NCBI GenBank assembly: GCA_043228905.1
Contig: JBHGNT010000015.1
Location: 6,138,001 to 6,202,000 of the forward strand
Length of the DNA: 64,000 bases
Origin: Azolla caroliniana
Lineage: Eukaryota > Polypodiophyta
Direction: 5' to 3'
Positions 33,319-43,106 of the stretch are shown here, in pieces (positions within the stretch are counted from its first letter, which is position 1; every line of letters starts with the position of its first letter). Made by a program: the position numbers and the translations under genes. Under the pieces are notes generated by a model. That model was not told where the DNA came from. It did no database searches and saw only the letters and a program-made list of their open reading frames with translations.

Positions 33319-35324
33319 CTAAGCCATCACATTGGTGAGGCTCTCATTTTCATCAACTTCTTGTGTTTCTTGTTCACTTTGCAACACCAATAATCGTTCT
33401 TCATCATTTTCTTTCTCAATCATGTCAATAGTAGCCTCAATAGGATTGAAACCTCTTTCTTTAATCTTCTTAAGAATACGAAGATTTGTGTGCAAAAAAA
33501 CCAATTTTTGCACATGATTTGAACTCAATCTATTTCTCCTTTTAGTATGTATTAATGAAAATGTACTCCAATTCCTTTCACAAGACGATGCACTTGTACC
33601 TTGAGATAACACTCTAATTGCAAGTTTCTTCAAATTGGGAGTGCTTGCTCCAAAAGTTTCCCACCATTTGATTGGTGTGCTTAATCTATTAGCATCCTTT
33701 GCAAATGGAACTTGAAACAAATCTTATGCTTGTTTTCTATATGCATAAAACCCATCTAACAAAGAATTTTGTAAAACTATATTACCACTAGCATAAAGCA
33801 TGACTGTTTTCATCCAGTCCATTTGTAAATCATGATCTATTTCTTGATCATTTGCTGTCCATAATGGATGCAAGACATATCCCGTTGCATGCAATGGCGA
33901 TTCCAACATTGTTAGTCTATGTATGCAACACTCTTTTATTTCATCAAGCTTCATAGGATCAATATTTGTCATATTGTTTATCTCCATCAACATTTGTTGT
34001 TTAAATTGATAAATCAATCCCATTGTAGCACCTTCCCTATCAGTCAAACGAAGAAGCTTTAAAATTGGTTTGCATACCTTCACAATCATCTTTACATCTA
34101 CCCAAAAGTTAGCATCCAATACAATTGAAACCATCTCTTCTGCTTTCTTTGTTTTGGCACCATTCCAATTGCACCATTGTTCACTAACCACCATTCTTCT
34201 CAAACCACCATAAAATTTATCATCCAACAAATTGGATAACACAATAAAACTGTAAGAAAACCTAGTCGTAGAAGGTTTAAGCAAGTCTTTTCCACTAAAC
34301 TTGCGAAACATGGCCAAAGCATATTGTTTTCTAGTTATGAAACCACTAATCTTCATAGCTGATCGCAAAATGGCATCAATCCAAGCACATTTTGCAATAT
34401 CCTCCAACAACAAATCAACACAATGGCAAGTGCATCTAGTGTAAATTATAGATGGCCACTCCTTTTCTATCATATGTCCCGCAACCACACAATTTGCAAC
34501 ATTATCCATACAAACTTGAACTACATTTGATGGTCCAACTTCAAGAATAGTATCCTTCAAAATTTTAAATATTTATTCACCTGTCTTGACATGACCACTT
34601 GTATCTATTGATTTCAAAAACATTGTGCCATGTAGTGAAGAAGCTAAAACATTAATAATTGGTCTATTTCTAGTGTCTGACCAACCATCACTAACAATAG
34701 TGCATCCATATGTCTTCCAACTCTCTTTCAACAATATAAGATCATGCTCAACATTTACAACTACTCCATTAAGATATTTCTTACGCAATTGATAAGCAGA
34801 AGGTGCTTTAAATGAAGGACCCACTTTTGAAATAGCCATAAGCATATCATGGAAAAATGAGCTTTCCACTTTCCGATGTGCAATATCTTCCGCATAAAAA
34901 AATCTTGCAATAGCCTCTTCTACCTGTTTCCTCAATGCCAATTCAAAAGACATTGGGAGTGAACCACTCGTCTCTATTTTTTGCTTTTTAGTAGCCATTT
35001 TATTCATTGAAATGGAACTAGAAATAGAGGCATCTATTTTTAGCATTAACAATAGTATTACTATTTGCATCTGTTTGTACATCTGAATTCAAGTGATCAT
35101 TTCCATGAACCATTGCATTTTTTCATTGACTCCTCACGATATCACTTGCTTTTGTGCATTTTTCTACACCTTGTCCTCTTATTCCCAATATATGGGCCCT
35201 AATTCGATGAGGGCCACCAACAAAGACATGATTACAATATTTGCATTTCATCAAATGCGTTCTTTTTGCATTCTTTACCTAAATTAGAACATGTTCCCAC
35301 TCTAGGCCTTTTTGTCTACCCATT
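33319..35324 (-). pseudogene. hAT1 transposase (BED finger, DUF659-like, dimerisation domain)
   Basis: The reading begins near 35324 with MGRQKGLEWEHV, then a BED-type finger (KCKYCNHVFVGGPHRIRAHI) after an in-frame stop. A second stop follows at about 35130. A long open part (34573-35082) holds the DUF659-like segment VSDGWSDTRNRPIINV. The next (33724-34560) holds VCMDNVANCVVAGHMI and CTCHCVDLLLEDI. The last (33319-33720) holds the C-terminal dimerisation motif (SCERNWSTFSLIHTKRRNRL). At least four stops break it. The family's transposase cuts and pastes DNA via an RNase H-like fold. Confidence 0.88.
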
Positions 35325-35489
35325 AGTTCCTAAATTAATGTAAAACGTAAATATCAAAATCTATTTATTGTAATTTTTGTGTGTATAAATTTTGTACTAC
35401 ATAGCTTAGTATGTGTGTAGACATTACACGAATTACTTCAAAATGATAGAAATTATAGACAAATTAAAGCAATTACAAACTTTATAGAA

Positions 35490-35635
35490 TAATTTCATTA
35501 CAGAAATTTCATTACAGAAATTTCATTATAGAAATTTCAGAAATTTCATTCCAGAAATTTTATTACAGAAATTTCATTCCAGAAATTTCATTGCAGAAAT
35601 CATAGTACATAAAATTTGAGAAATTTCATTACAAA
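35490..35635. repeat. Short direct repeats near the hAT1 5' end
   Basis: About nine imperfect copies of GAAATTTCATTACA lie between the transposase start and the terminal repeat. Subterminal repeats of this kind often bind hAT transposase; that role is inferred. Confidence 0.75.
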
Positions 35636-35775
35636 ACTTTAAACCCTATTATTTAATATTAACCCTAAATATACCTGAAGGCTAAATCTCGTTGGTATGC
35701 AGATCGTTCGAGACTAGGTGGGAGAGGAGAGGAGAGCGTAAAGTTACGTTGATGTGCAGAGGAAAAGGGGGAAAA

Positions 35776-36347
35776 AGAGGGAAAAAAGAAAAGAAAAAGG
35801 AAAAAAAGAAAAAGAAAGGAAAAAAAAACACACAAATATTTGAATATCATTCGTGTTCATTTTCCAACGTAGGAAAACGAATGATATGGCAGACGAAACG
35901 AATTTTACGTACTATGCTCTGGACTACTAATTATATTAAATGATACCACACATACAAAACTACCTAGGACAACTTGAATGGGTTCTGACTCTTCTATAAT
36001 ATTCCCAGAAGCAATGGGACAACCATCAATGACTACTACAGATGCGGGGCAAGGAAGTTTAGAGAGAAAAAAGAAAAAAAGAAAAGGAAAAAAAGAAAAA
36101 GAAAGGAAAAAAAAACACACGAATATTTGAATATCATTCGTGTTCGTTTTCCAACGTAGGAAAACAAATGATATGGCAAACGAACACGAATTTTACATAC
36201 TATGCTCTGGACTACTAATTATATTAAATGATACCACACACACAAAACTACGTAGGACAACCTGAATGGGTTCTGACTCTTCTATAATATTCCCAGAAGC
36301 AATGGGATGACCATCAATGACTACTACAGATGCGGGGCAAGGAAGTT
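35776..36347. repeat. Tandem duplication spanning the hAT1/Y junction
   Basis: Copy one is 35776-36060 and copy two 36061-36347. Each holds the last ~140 bp of hAT1, the CTCTGGAC duplication and about 140 bp of Y protease coding sequence. The copies differ by scattered substitutions, so the duplication is not recent. Copy two is followed directly by the rest of the protease. Confidence 0.88.
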
Positions 36348-36590
36348 TTCTTAAGGATATCTGAGAAACTTTGGCAAAATTCTGATCCATGAAACAGGAA
36401 TTGGCTCCGAAATCTAAAAGTGCTAAGACGTGTACTGGAGGGGTACTTTTAGTACTAACCATGCCTTGGGCTAAGAACACATTGCTCACTTGCTTCGAGG
36501 TAATGGAACCACTAATGGGCTGCACAAATCGAGGGCTGTCCAACCAAATGGCTCCTATTTTGGTTGGACCAGTCGTTTAACTCTTCTTCT
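36213..36590 (-). pseudogene. Y aspartic protease
   Basis: The minus-strand frame contains VLALLDFGANSCFMDQNFA. DFG stands where gypsy proteases have DSG, followed by the LRKLPCPASVVVIDG and IASGNIIEES segments. It is truncated on the left by the duplication and hAT1. The same stretch appears once more in duplication copy one. Confidence 0.8.
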
Positions 36591-37663
36591 AATTGACTAA
36601 GGATTTCAAATTTGTTTGAGATTCCTAGGCTATTAGACACTCCTAAGGGAATTGACTCGGGTTTAGTATAGGCTACGATTTGATTTACCTGTTTTCTTGG
36701 CCTATGGGGATAGTTGATGGCGATATGCCCTGGTCCACCGCAATAAAGACATAATCGATTTGCACGTCGTCATTGCTTTTCTTCTTCCGATAACAGGCCA
36801 TGTCGATGCATGGTGTCGATCTCCATCGGTGTCGGAGTGTTTGCCTGAGATACATCTCGTGCAAACGGTTTAGCTACTACTGAGGCATATGTGGGCTCTG
36901 GCCTAGGGCGTGGTATTTGTAATTGACGTTCCGAACGTCATTCAAAAAGGCGGTTGTCGCATCGAACCGCTTGATTGATTGCCTCTATAAGAGACTTTGG
37001 TTCTTCGGGGAAGGTTTAAAGTAAATCTTTGACATCGTTTCATAGGCCATAGCGAAACTGCTCCATTAGTGCCTGATCATCCCAGGGAATATCTTAGGCG
37101 AGTAGACGGAAATCCGCGGCGTAGGCAGAGGCTAGACGATCACCTTGACACAATCGTCGGATTTTGTTGATCGTCGTCCTGATTTGTCGGTATCTCCAAA
37201 GCAGGCCTTAAACTCACTAATAAAGTCTTCAAAGTTATTAAGCAAGGGCGATTGTTTTTCTAGAAGCGGAGCGAACCATGCCAAGGCTGAGCTGCTAACC
37301 AACGTGCCTATTGAGGCCTACTCGGGATGCATCATTGGGGTATTGGGAAGGATGCATTTGAATGACTAAGCGTAACTGATTAAGGAATCCCCTGAATTGC
37401 GATCGTGTTCCAATCTTGGGCTCTTTATGAAATCCTTGGGGACTTGATCCTTGTTGTTGCAATGTTATGATGGTTGCTTCGAGTTGTTGTACACGTAATG
37501 CTAACTCCCCATGTTGTTGCTGCGTTTGTTGTTTTTCTAGAGCGATTTGTTGAAGATCCCCTAACAATCGTTGGTTTTCTTGTTCCAATGCAATTAATTT
37601 TTCTTTTAGACACTGTAGCTCGGAAAAAACATATTCATATTCTTGGGCGCTAATAGTAGCCAT
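36591..37663 (-). pseudogene. Y gag, with coiled-coil N-terminus and zinc knuckle
   Basis: Starts at 37663 (MATISAQEYEYVFSELQCLK) with a glutamine-rich coiled coil. Capsid sequence follows in several frames. A knuckle near 36724-36770 reads CLYCGGPGHIAINYP, with the last Cys changed to Tyr. A coiled-coil gag of this type is usual for fungal-type and vertebrate-type gypsy elements rather than the common plant clades; that comparison is from memory. Confidence 0.75.
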
Positions 37664-37748
37664 AGTATTGGAAGAAAAAAAATGGGTACGAGGATGAGGG
37701 AAACCGAAAAGAAGACTAGAGGACCAAATTGGTTCAAACTGTCAAGAA

Positions 37749-37850
37749 TAGTACTAAAACAGAGAGAGAATTAGTACTGGAGAAGGGAAGTACTATTAGT
37801 ACTAAGAGGAGACGGGACTGTGTAAGACTCCTGAGAGAGGAAAAGAGAAA

Positions 37851-37892
<42 letters not shown>

Positions 37893-38186
37893 GATGATAA
37901 CATATGATATATTATATGAAGAGTAAGTACAAAATAGCTATGAGTCTTAAGACTGGCATTGAACCAACTTGGTTCAAAATAATGCCTTGTGCCTCCTTTT
38001 ATAGTGCTCTCAAGAGTAGTCCTGAAGCTTCTAGAATGTTCTAGAGAAATCTGGAATATACATTAATTTTCTATAGTAAAACTTAAATGAAAATAAAATC
38101 CTATGTATTACATAGATAGTGTAATGGTCAAGAGCTCGACCCATATAACATAAGGTCATGGGTTCGAGTCTTGCCATATCATGACA
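37749..38186 (-). repeat. Y 5' LTR (right)
   Basis: Collinear with the left LTR. It contains a GA microsatellite (37853-37887) and at its outer end, on the plus strand, AGTGTAATGGTCAAGAGC followed about 30 bp later by GGGTTCGAGTC. These are close to pol III A and B boxes. Confidence 0.9.
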
Positions 38187-39236
38187 CATACCACACCTCG
38201 TTTGACCTTGAGGTGTTCATCATGAAGGTTGGGCCCGTTTCGGCTGGCCCTGAGCCTTCAGCGTAATGCGATCTCTAACGCCTATCTACGTCTACTCGCC
38301 TCGACCCGGCCTTGTCCGAATCAGCTTGTTTTTTCCGGCACTCGCTCTCTCTGGGACCCTTCCAGCCACAATACCAACAATCCATCTCGGCCTTTCCTTG
38401 CCGACATTCGACACCACCTTGACTCCCCCTACCCGTGGAGGGTCCGGAAATGTTGTCGGCATTTCAATTATGCCTGGAGTTCTGCTCGTATCGGTGGCTT
38501 CCATTATGCGCCAACCCGCCTCGTCCACCACGACCACGGTGCCGATCCGCCTTCGTGTACAACATTTTGTTGCCGGTGTGCATACTCGCCGACGCACTCA
38601 AGTGGTTTTCTTCTACGAGCAACATCGATTGTAGCTCGAAAAATGAAGGTGTGTTCTCCCTCGTGCAGACCGTCGTTCGGAATGTTCCGAACTTCGTCCT
38701 CCTCCACGTTCACGTTGATGGAGACGAGAGAGTCGCAGATCTCCTTGATCTTGGAGGTGTGGTCAGCCACCGACATGTCTCTTTGTTGGACGTTGCTCAG
38801 CTCCTATTTGAGCTTAAGCTTTCTAATTGTGGTACTCGTGGAGAAAATCTTCTTCAAATTTCCCCAAGCATCCTTCAACATCCGAGCATCCCGAATGTAG
38901 CTCAAAAGTTGTTCACTCACACAAGATGCAAAGCAATAGAGAACTGTGCTTGCCGCCTATTCCCAGGCGGGAAATCTCTGTGTGTTGATTTGGGTGCTGC
39001 ATAATTAGCTCCTTCAACGTAACTCCAGTAACCATGCCCGATCAGGTATTGGTGCATTTTGTACGATGAAGATGCATAGTTGCTTCTATCGAGCTTTTTA
39101 GTCAGAAGCGAGCTTCCCATTCCTTTGTCCATGTTCCTGTCTTTACTTTTCCGAAAAATGAGAAACTTGACTCTATCTTGTGGACTTGTTTTTCTACCGG
39201 CTGCAGAGAAGTCTCAACCCTCACGCTCTGATACCA
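38187..39236 (-). pseudogene. M2 gag (5' part)
   Basis: Starts at 39132 (MDKGMGSSLLTKKLDRSNYA). SVADHTSKIKEICDSLVSIN lies near 38770, and a knuckle in other frames lies near 38330. The coding continues to EVWYV, where protease DSG should follow, and stops at the Y LTR. The reading frame changes several times. Confidence 0.8.
39225..39236 (-). promoter_or_regulatory. Primer-binding site of M2
   Basis: Minus-strand TGGTATCAGAGC lies immediately next to the 5' LTR, complementary to initiator tRNA-Met. Confidence 0.88.
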
Positions 39237-39643
39237 TGAAAAGAATACGTGTGCGTTATACACCGAACCGAGTACACAGTTGGTTTCAGAGACTCGACAA
39301 TTAGGTAAATATAGAGAATGGTGTATGAGACAAAGACAAAGACAAAGAGCAGCCAACAACTTCTATTTCGAATAATGAACACTCTGTACATACGTTGTGC
39401 TTAGTGAGCACTTTTTATACAAACCCCTGACGAGTGGGCTGACACAAGTATCATTAGTACTTGATTGCTCATAAATGAGCGTGACACTAAATCTATCTAC
39501 AATATTCCTATTTACTATAGTAGGAATATACACACTCAACGGCCTTTCGGAATCCTTCTACTCGGCTCACGGCCCTCGGCCCTCAGCTCTCTATTCTTGG
39601 GGTCTTCATCCGAATAGGCCCATGCTTAGCTTGTCTCTCAATA
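39237..39643 (-). repeat. M2 5' LTR (right)
   Basis: Runs from TGAAAAGAATACG to GTCTCTCAATA (CA mutated to TA). It is collinear with the left M2 LTR at 20135-20551. The M1 gag sequence resumes directly at 39644. Confidence 0.88.
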
Positions 39644-40666
39644 GACTTGTTCCGGCTCGCCTTGAGCCTTCGGCATAGTGTGTTCTTTGTCGTCTCTCTC
39701 CATCGGCACGATTTGATTTGGCTCGGTCTGAATCCAATTTCGTTTTCCAATAATTGCTCTCTTTGTGACCCTTCCAGCCACAATACCAGCAGTTGGTGGG
39801 CTTCGCTTGCCGGCTCCCAACATCACCCTAACTCCCCCTACTCATGGAGGGTCCATTGTTGTCGGCACCTCCTCTGTACCTCTGATTTTGTTCCTGTCGG
39901 CCGCCTCCATTACATGCCGCCCTGCCTCGTCCTTCCCAACCACGGGGCCGATTTGCCTCCATGTACAACATCTTGTTGTTAATGTGTGTGCTCGTTGACA
40001 CACCTGTGTGGTTCTCCTCTACAAGGAGCATCAACTGCAAGTCGAAGAATGGTGGAGGCTTCTTCTCGTGCAAATAGCTATCCAAATCAACCTGTATTTC
40101 TGTGCTAGACCACCAAGATATATATGTACCATCTCGTCTTCTTCCATAGTCACGTTGATGGAGCCGAGTGCATCACATATCTCGTTGATCCTTGTGGTGT
40201 AGTTAGTGACTAACATACCTCCTTGTCAGACGTTGTTGAGCTCCTGCCTGAGCTGCAACTTACGAGTTGTGGTACTAGCGGCAAAGACCCTCTTCAAGTT
40301 CCCCCAAGCATCCTTCGACGACTTCGCACCTCTTATGTACCCGAGCATCTGGTCGTGAACACACAAGACAAAGCAGTACAAGACTCGACTTACTACTTGC
40401 TCCCAAGCTGGGAAGTCTCTGTGTGTCGGCTCTGGTGGTACTTCGCTTTCTCCTTCAGCATAGCTCCAATACCTGTGTTCGAGCAAGTATTGTTGCATAT
40501 TGTACAACCAAGATGTGTATGTGCTTCTGTCAAGCTTCTCTATTGGAAGCAAGTTGCCCATTCCTCTATCCATGTTCTTGTCTATACTTTTCTGAAAGAC
40601 AAAAGTTTTTCTCTCTTTTTTGTACACTTTGTCGGCTGTGGAGGATCTTCAACCCTTGCGCTCTAA
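39644..40666 (-). pseudogene. M1 gag
   Basis: The start at about 40573 reads MDRGMGNLLPIEKLDRSTYT. HRDFPAWEQVVSRVLYCF and KDAWGNLKRVFAASTTTRK follow, then TRINEICDALGSINVTMEED in another frame (40031-40216). A primer-binding remnant (GCTCTAAT on the plus strand) lies at the LTR border. At 39644 it is cut by the M2 LTR, and the remainder continues at 20134. Confidence 0.85.
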
Positions 40667-40769
40667 TGTAAAAGATTAACTTGTGTGGAAGTTTACGAAC
40701 AAAGACGCAATCGGCTCAACCAAATAGCAAAAAACAGTTACGTATACACAAAGAATATATGGGGGGTGG

Positions 40770-40823
<54 letters not shown>

Positions 40824-41064
40824 AAAAATTCTATTACAGAATTACTCAGTACATACAACTATGTTCATAGAGCACTTTTTATACAAGCCTTAATGAGTGG
40901 GTTGACACAAGTACTATCAATACTTTAATGCACATGAATGAGCTCTGACACTAACAACCTAAAATATTCCTATTTACTAAAGTGGGAATACAGGCTCCTC
41001 TCAGCTCTCTACTGATCTGGCCTAGCCGATCAAGGTTGGCCCATGTTGAGCTTGTCAATCAACA
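40667..41064 (-). repeat. M1 5' LTR
   Basis: Runs from TGTAAAAGATTAACTTG to GTCAATCAACA, 398 bp, the same family as the B and M2 LTRs. It contains a long GA microsatellite (40771-40822). Sequence after 41064 is unrelated, so this is the right-hand edge of the nested block. Confidence 0.88.
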
Positions 41065-41354
41065 GTTTTTATTGTATACCTTATATATTGTAAATTATCT
41101 TTCTCCCTTCATCAACCTTAATAATATTCGAATCATACACATGAAAATTCAAGTGGTTCATTCTTACTAATTGAGATATGTTTCTTTGTTAGTTTAAACC
41201 TAACTCTTATGGGGGGGCCAAGTAATCAAATCTCTTGCTACTCTACTTGGCCTATTCACGCCATCATCCACCACTTTTGTAAAATCCTTTCAATAACTTC
41301 ATCGACCTTAACCTTAACCTATTAAAAACCCAATTGCTAGGCACTTTTCTTCTT
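41065..41354. other. Non-coding flank
   Basis: AT-rich, without a gene or repeat that I recognise. It is the first sequence outside the retrotransposon nest. Confidence 0.6.
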
Positions 41355-41362
41355 AATGGTAG

Positions 41363-41879
41363 TAGCAATGGGCACGGTTTCGGCTCAAACTGAATCGAAC
41401 CTTAAGCCATGGTTTAACTATTGATTGGTTCCAAACAAAATTAATGGTTTGGTTTGGTTTGGATTTTTAATCAATGGTTCGGTTCGGTTCTAAAACTTGG
41501 GTTTATTGGTTTATAGGTTTAAATGGTTAACTTTTTTTTTACCTAAATACTTTATTAATTTAATGGTTTAATTAATGAATTTTATTGATTTAATAAATTT
41601 AACTCACATGCTTATTTAATTTAATGTATTTTTGTTTATTTAAATTTTTAATTACTTTGACTTAAATAGTTAAGTTAAATTTTTTTATTAAATGGTTCGA
41701 TTTGGTTTCCACTTTTCCCTAAACGATTTTGGTTTAAATGGTTTGGATTACCTTTTCATAAATGGTTTGGTTTATATAGCTTGAGAGTTCATAAACAGTT
41801 TGGTTTGGTTTGGTTTTTGTTTTATATAAATGGTTCGGTTTCAAGGCAAAGAAACTGAACCAAACCGTGCCCATTCCTA
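41363..41879. mobile_element. hAT-type MITE, 517 bp
   Basis: Terminal inverted repeats TAGCAATGGGCACGGTTT (left) and TAGGAATGGGCACGGTTT (right, reversed), with perfect 8-bp AATGGTAG duplications at 41355-41362 and 41880-41887. There is no coding capacity. The inside is AT-rich with many GGTTTGGTT and GGTTCGGTT motifs. Ends and subterminal motifs resemble hAT2, so it is probably a deletion derivative of that kind of element. Confidence 0.88.
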
Positions 41880-41887
41880 AATGGTAG

Positions 41888-42290
41888 ATAGATAGATAGA
41901 TATTTTTTAGCGTCCATAGGGAGGCCAATATTGACCCATAGGACCTAAGTACAAAAGTTATCTTGATGTGTGTCTCTTTCCTAAGAAGGAATATTCATAC
42001 TTTGAAGCACCAAGTCTTTGTGTTTGAATAAGGCACACACATCTAAGCTAAACCTTCTAGGTGTTCTCTCTAGTATGATAATCAAGTCATCACCCCCTCT
42101 TAATATATCATCATAGCTTTCATGAATTTATATGCGGAGCATGTAAAAAGCAAGTGATATTCATCCTCTACTAGCCTTTCCTTGCATACCTTACATGTCT
42201 TTATAAAAGCAAGTGATATTCATCCTCTGCTAACCTTTCCTTGCATACCTTACATGTCTTTATATTAGGTTGATTTTGATTCCATAATAA
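41888..42290 (-). mobile_element. LINE 3' end, 5'-truncated and joined to a tRNA
   Basis: Reversed, it aligns with the 3' end of the plus-strand LINE at about 51285-51600: the GCATGTAAAGTATGCAA...GAGGATGAAT segment, the PPRRL-type C-terminus and a short 3' tail ending in (TATC)n at 41888-41903. The shared C-terminal cysteine motif is broken by a 59-bp tandem duplication (42146-42263). The upstream end joins a tRNA-Leu-like sequence. Confidence 0.8.
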
Positions 42291-42305
42291 TATGTAGGCA
42301 TAGAC

Positions 42306-42377
42306 TATCACGAGTGGGATTTGAACCCACGCTCTCTCATGAGAACCAGAACTTGAGTCTGGCTCAACCATCCTGAC
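42306..42377 (-). pseudogene. tRNA-Leu(CAA)-derived sequence with D-arm deletion
   Basis: Reversed, it reads GTCAGGATGGTCGAG, then the anticodon arm CCAGACTCAAGTTCTGG with anticodon CAA, a variable arm and GTGGGTTCAAATCCCAC (T-arm and B box). This matches my memory of plant tRNA-Leu(CAA), minus about 12 bases of the D-loop, and the acceptor stem no longer pairs well. It is non-functional as a tRNA but clearly tRNA-derived. Confidence 0.85.
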
Positions 42378-43106
42378 TTTATTGTACCTATCATTGTGCA
42401 TGAGAACCAGAACTTGAGTCTGGCTCGACCATCCTGACTTTATTGTACCTATCATTGTGGTGGTGGTGGTGGTGGTGGTGGGGGATCCAATGAGAGTATG
42501 TACCTATCATAACATTATAATGCGTCACGAGTATAGATGTTGGAACCAGAACTTGAGTCTGGCTCGACCATCCTGACTTTATTGTGCATGAGAACCAGAA
42601 CTTGAGTCTGGCTCGACCATCCTGACTTTATTGTACCTATCATTGTGGTGGTGGTGGTGGTGGTGGTGGGGGATCCAATGAGAGTATGTACCTATCATAA
42701 CATTATAATGCGTCACGAGTATAGATGTTGGAACCAGAACTTGAGTCTGGCTCGACCATCCTGACTTTATTGTGCATGAGAACCAGAACTTGAGTCTGGC
42801 TCGACCATCCTGACTTTATTGTACCTATCATTGTGGTGGTGGTGGTGGTGGTGGTGGTGGGGGATCCAATGAGAGTATGTACCTATCATAACATTATAAT
42901 GCGTCATGAGTATAGATGTTGGAACCAGAACTTGAGTCTGGCTCGACCATCCTGACTTTATTGTGCATGAGAACCAGAACTTGAGTCTGGCTCGACCATC
43001 CTGACTTTATTGTACCTATCATTGTGGTGGTGGTGGTGGGGGGGGATCCAATGAGAGTATGTACCTATCATAACATTATAGTGCGTCACAAGTATAGATG
43101 TTGGAA
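42378..43106. repeat. Tandem repeat of ~188 bp containing tRNA-Leu halves
   Basis: A partial unit is followed by three units starting at 42543, 42731 and 42922 (periods 188, 191, 183). Each unit carries two copies of GAACCAGAACTTGAGTCTGG plus CTCGACCATCCTGAC, the reversed 5' half of the tRNA-Leu sequence. Each also has a (GGT)n run of variable length and a shared ATCCAATGAGAGTATGTACC segment. Unit length changes track the GGT copy number. Confidence 0.92.

Larger units (their letters stand above)
32988..35916 (-). mobile_element. hAT1: decayed hAT DNA transposon inserted in Y
   Basis: Ends read CATAGTATGAACC (left) and, reversed, CATAGTACGTAAAATTCG (right). CTCTGGAC flanks both sides (32980-32987 and 35917-35924), a perfect 8-bp hAT duplication. 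The element holds a broken hAT transposase. The right end together with adjoining Y sequence is tandemly duplicated, so a second right end and a third CTCTGGAC occur at 36205-36212. Confidence 0.9.
23994..38186 (-). mobile_element. Y: Ty3/gypsy chromovirus with chromodomain, split by C2 and hAT1
   Basis: LTRs at 23994-24421 and 37749-38186 bound a minus-strand gag - protease - RT - RNase H - integrase - chromodomain order, which defines a gypsy chromovirus. The purine tract CTCAAGGGGGGGATAG lies beside the left LTR (24422-24437). Coding is split by C2 at 26574/31944 and by hAT1 at 32987/35917. RNase H and integrase wording (METDASDFALGSILSQ, HDKELLAIVDSF, SDHKNLAYFQ) is closer in my memory to fungal and vertebrate-type chromoviruses than to the common angiosperm clades. 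Confidence 0.88.
20135..39643 (-). mobile_element. M2: Ty1/copia element inserted in M1, itself split by Y
   Basis: Left LTR 20135-20551, coding 20552-23993 and 38187-39236, right LTR 39237-39643. Between GTCCC (20130-20134) and GACTT (39644-39648) lies a decayed 5-bp target duplication. With M2 removed, M1 reads GGGTCCCGTTCCGGCTCGCC, matching the same stretch of M2 itself (near 38230, GGGCCCGTTTCGGCTGGCC). The block between protease DSG and the integrase core, roughly 575 bp by comparison with element B, is missing at the Y insertion. Confidence 0.88.
7003..41064 (-). mobile_element. Ty1/copia element M1: host of the whole nest (minus strand)
   Basis: M1 survives as four blocks: 7003-8240 (RNase H and tail), 13581-14815 (RT), 18966-20134 (integrase to protease) and 39644-41064 (gag and 5' LTR). 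Removing the inserts C1, G and M2 rejoins aligned copia coding sequence. At the C1 site the RT reads on next to YVDD. At the G site VFSNIAYV meets HV. At the M2 site the joined sequence matches the same stretch of M2 itself with only one copy of a decayed 5-bp duplication. The 3' end would lie left of the window, beyond element B. Confidence 0.88.

Noticed and set aside
35692-35943. Lys-rich ORF over the purine-rich hAT1 end
   Set aside because: It is produced by an A/G-rich run, is duplicated with the local tandem repeat and has no domain.
38120-38186. True tRNA gene at the Y LTR edge
   Set aside because: Only A- and B-box-like stretches are present; no acceptor stem or clear anticodon arm can be folded, and it is part of the LTR in both copies.
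23994-38186. Fungal contamination as the source of the unusual gypsy element
   Set aside because: The element is inserted in a plant copia element on both sides and itself contains plant copia and hAT insertions, so it is part of the plant chromosome.
42306-42377. Functional tRNA-Leu gene
   Set aside because: About 12 bases of the D-arm are missing and the acceptor stem does not pair well, so it cannot fold as a working tRNA.
42378-43106. CRISPR-like array
   Set aside because: The units are adjacent, contain tRNA and GGT sequence, and have no unique spacers; this is plant DNA with an ordinary tandem repeat.
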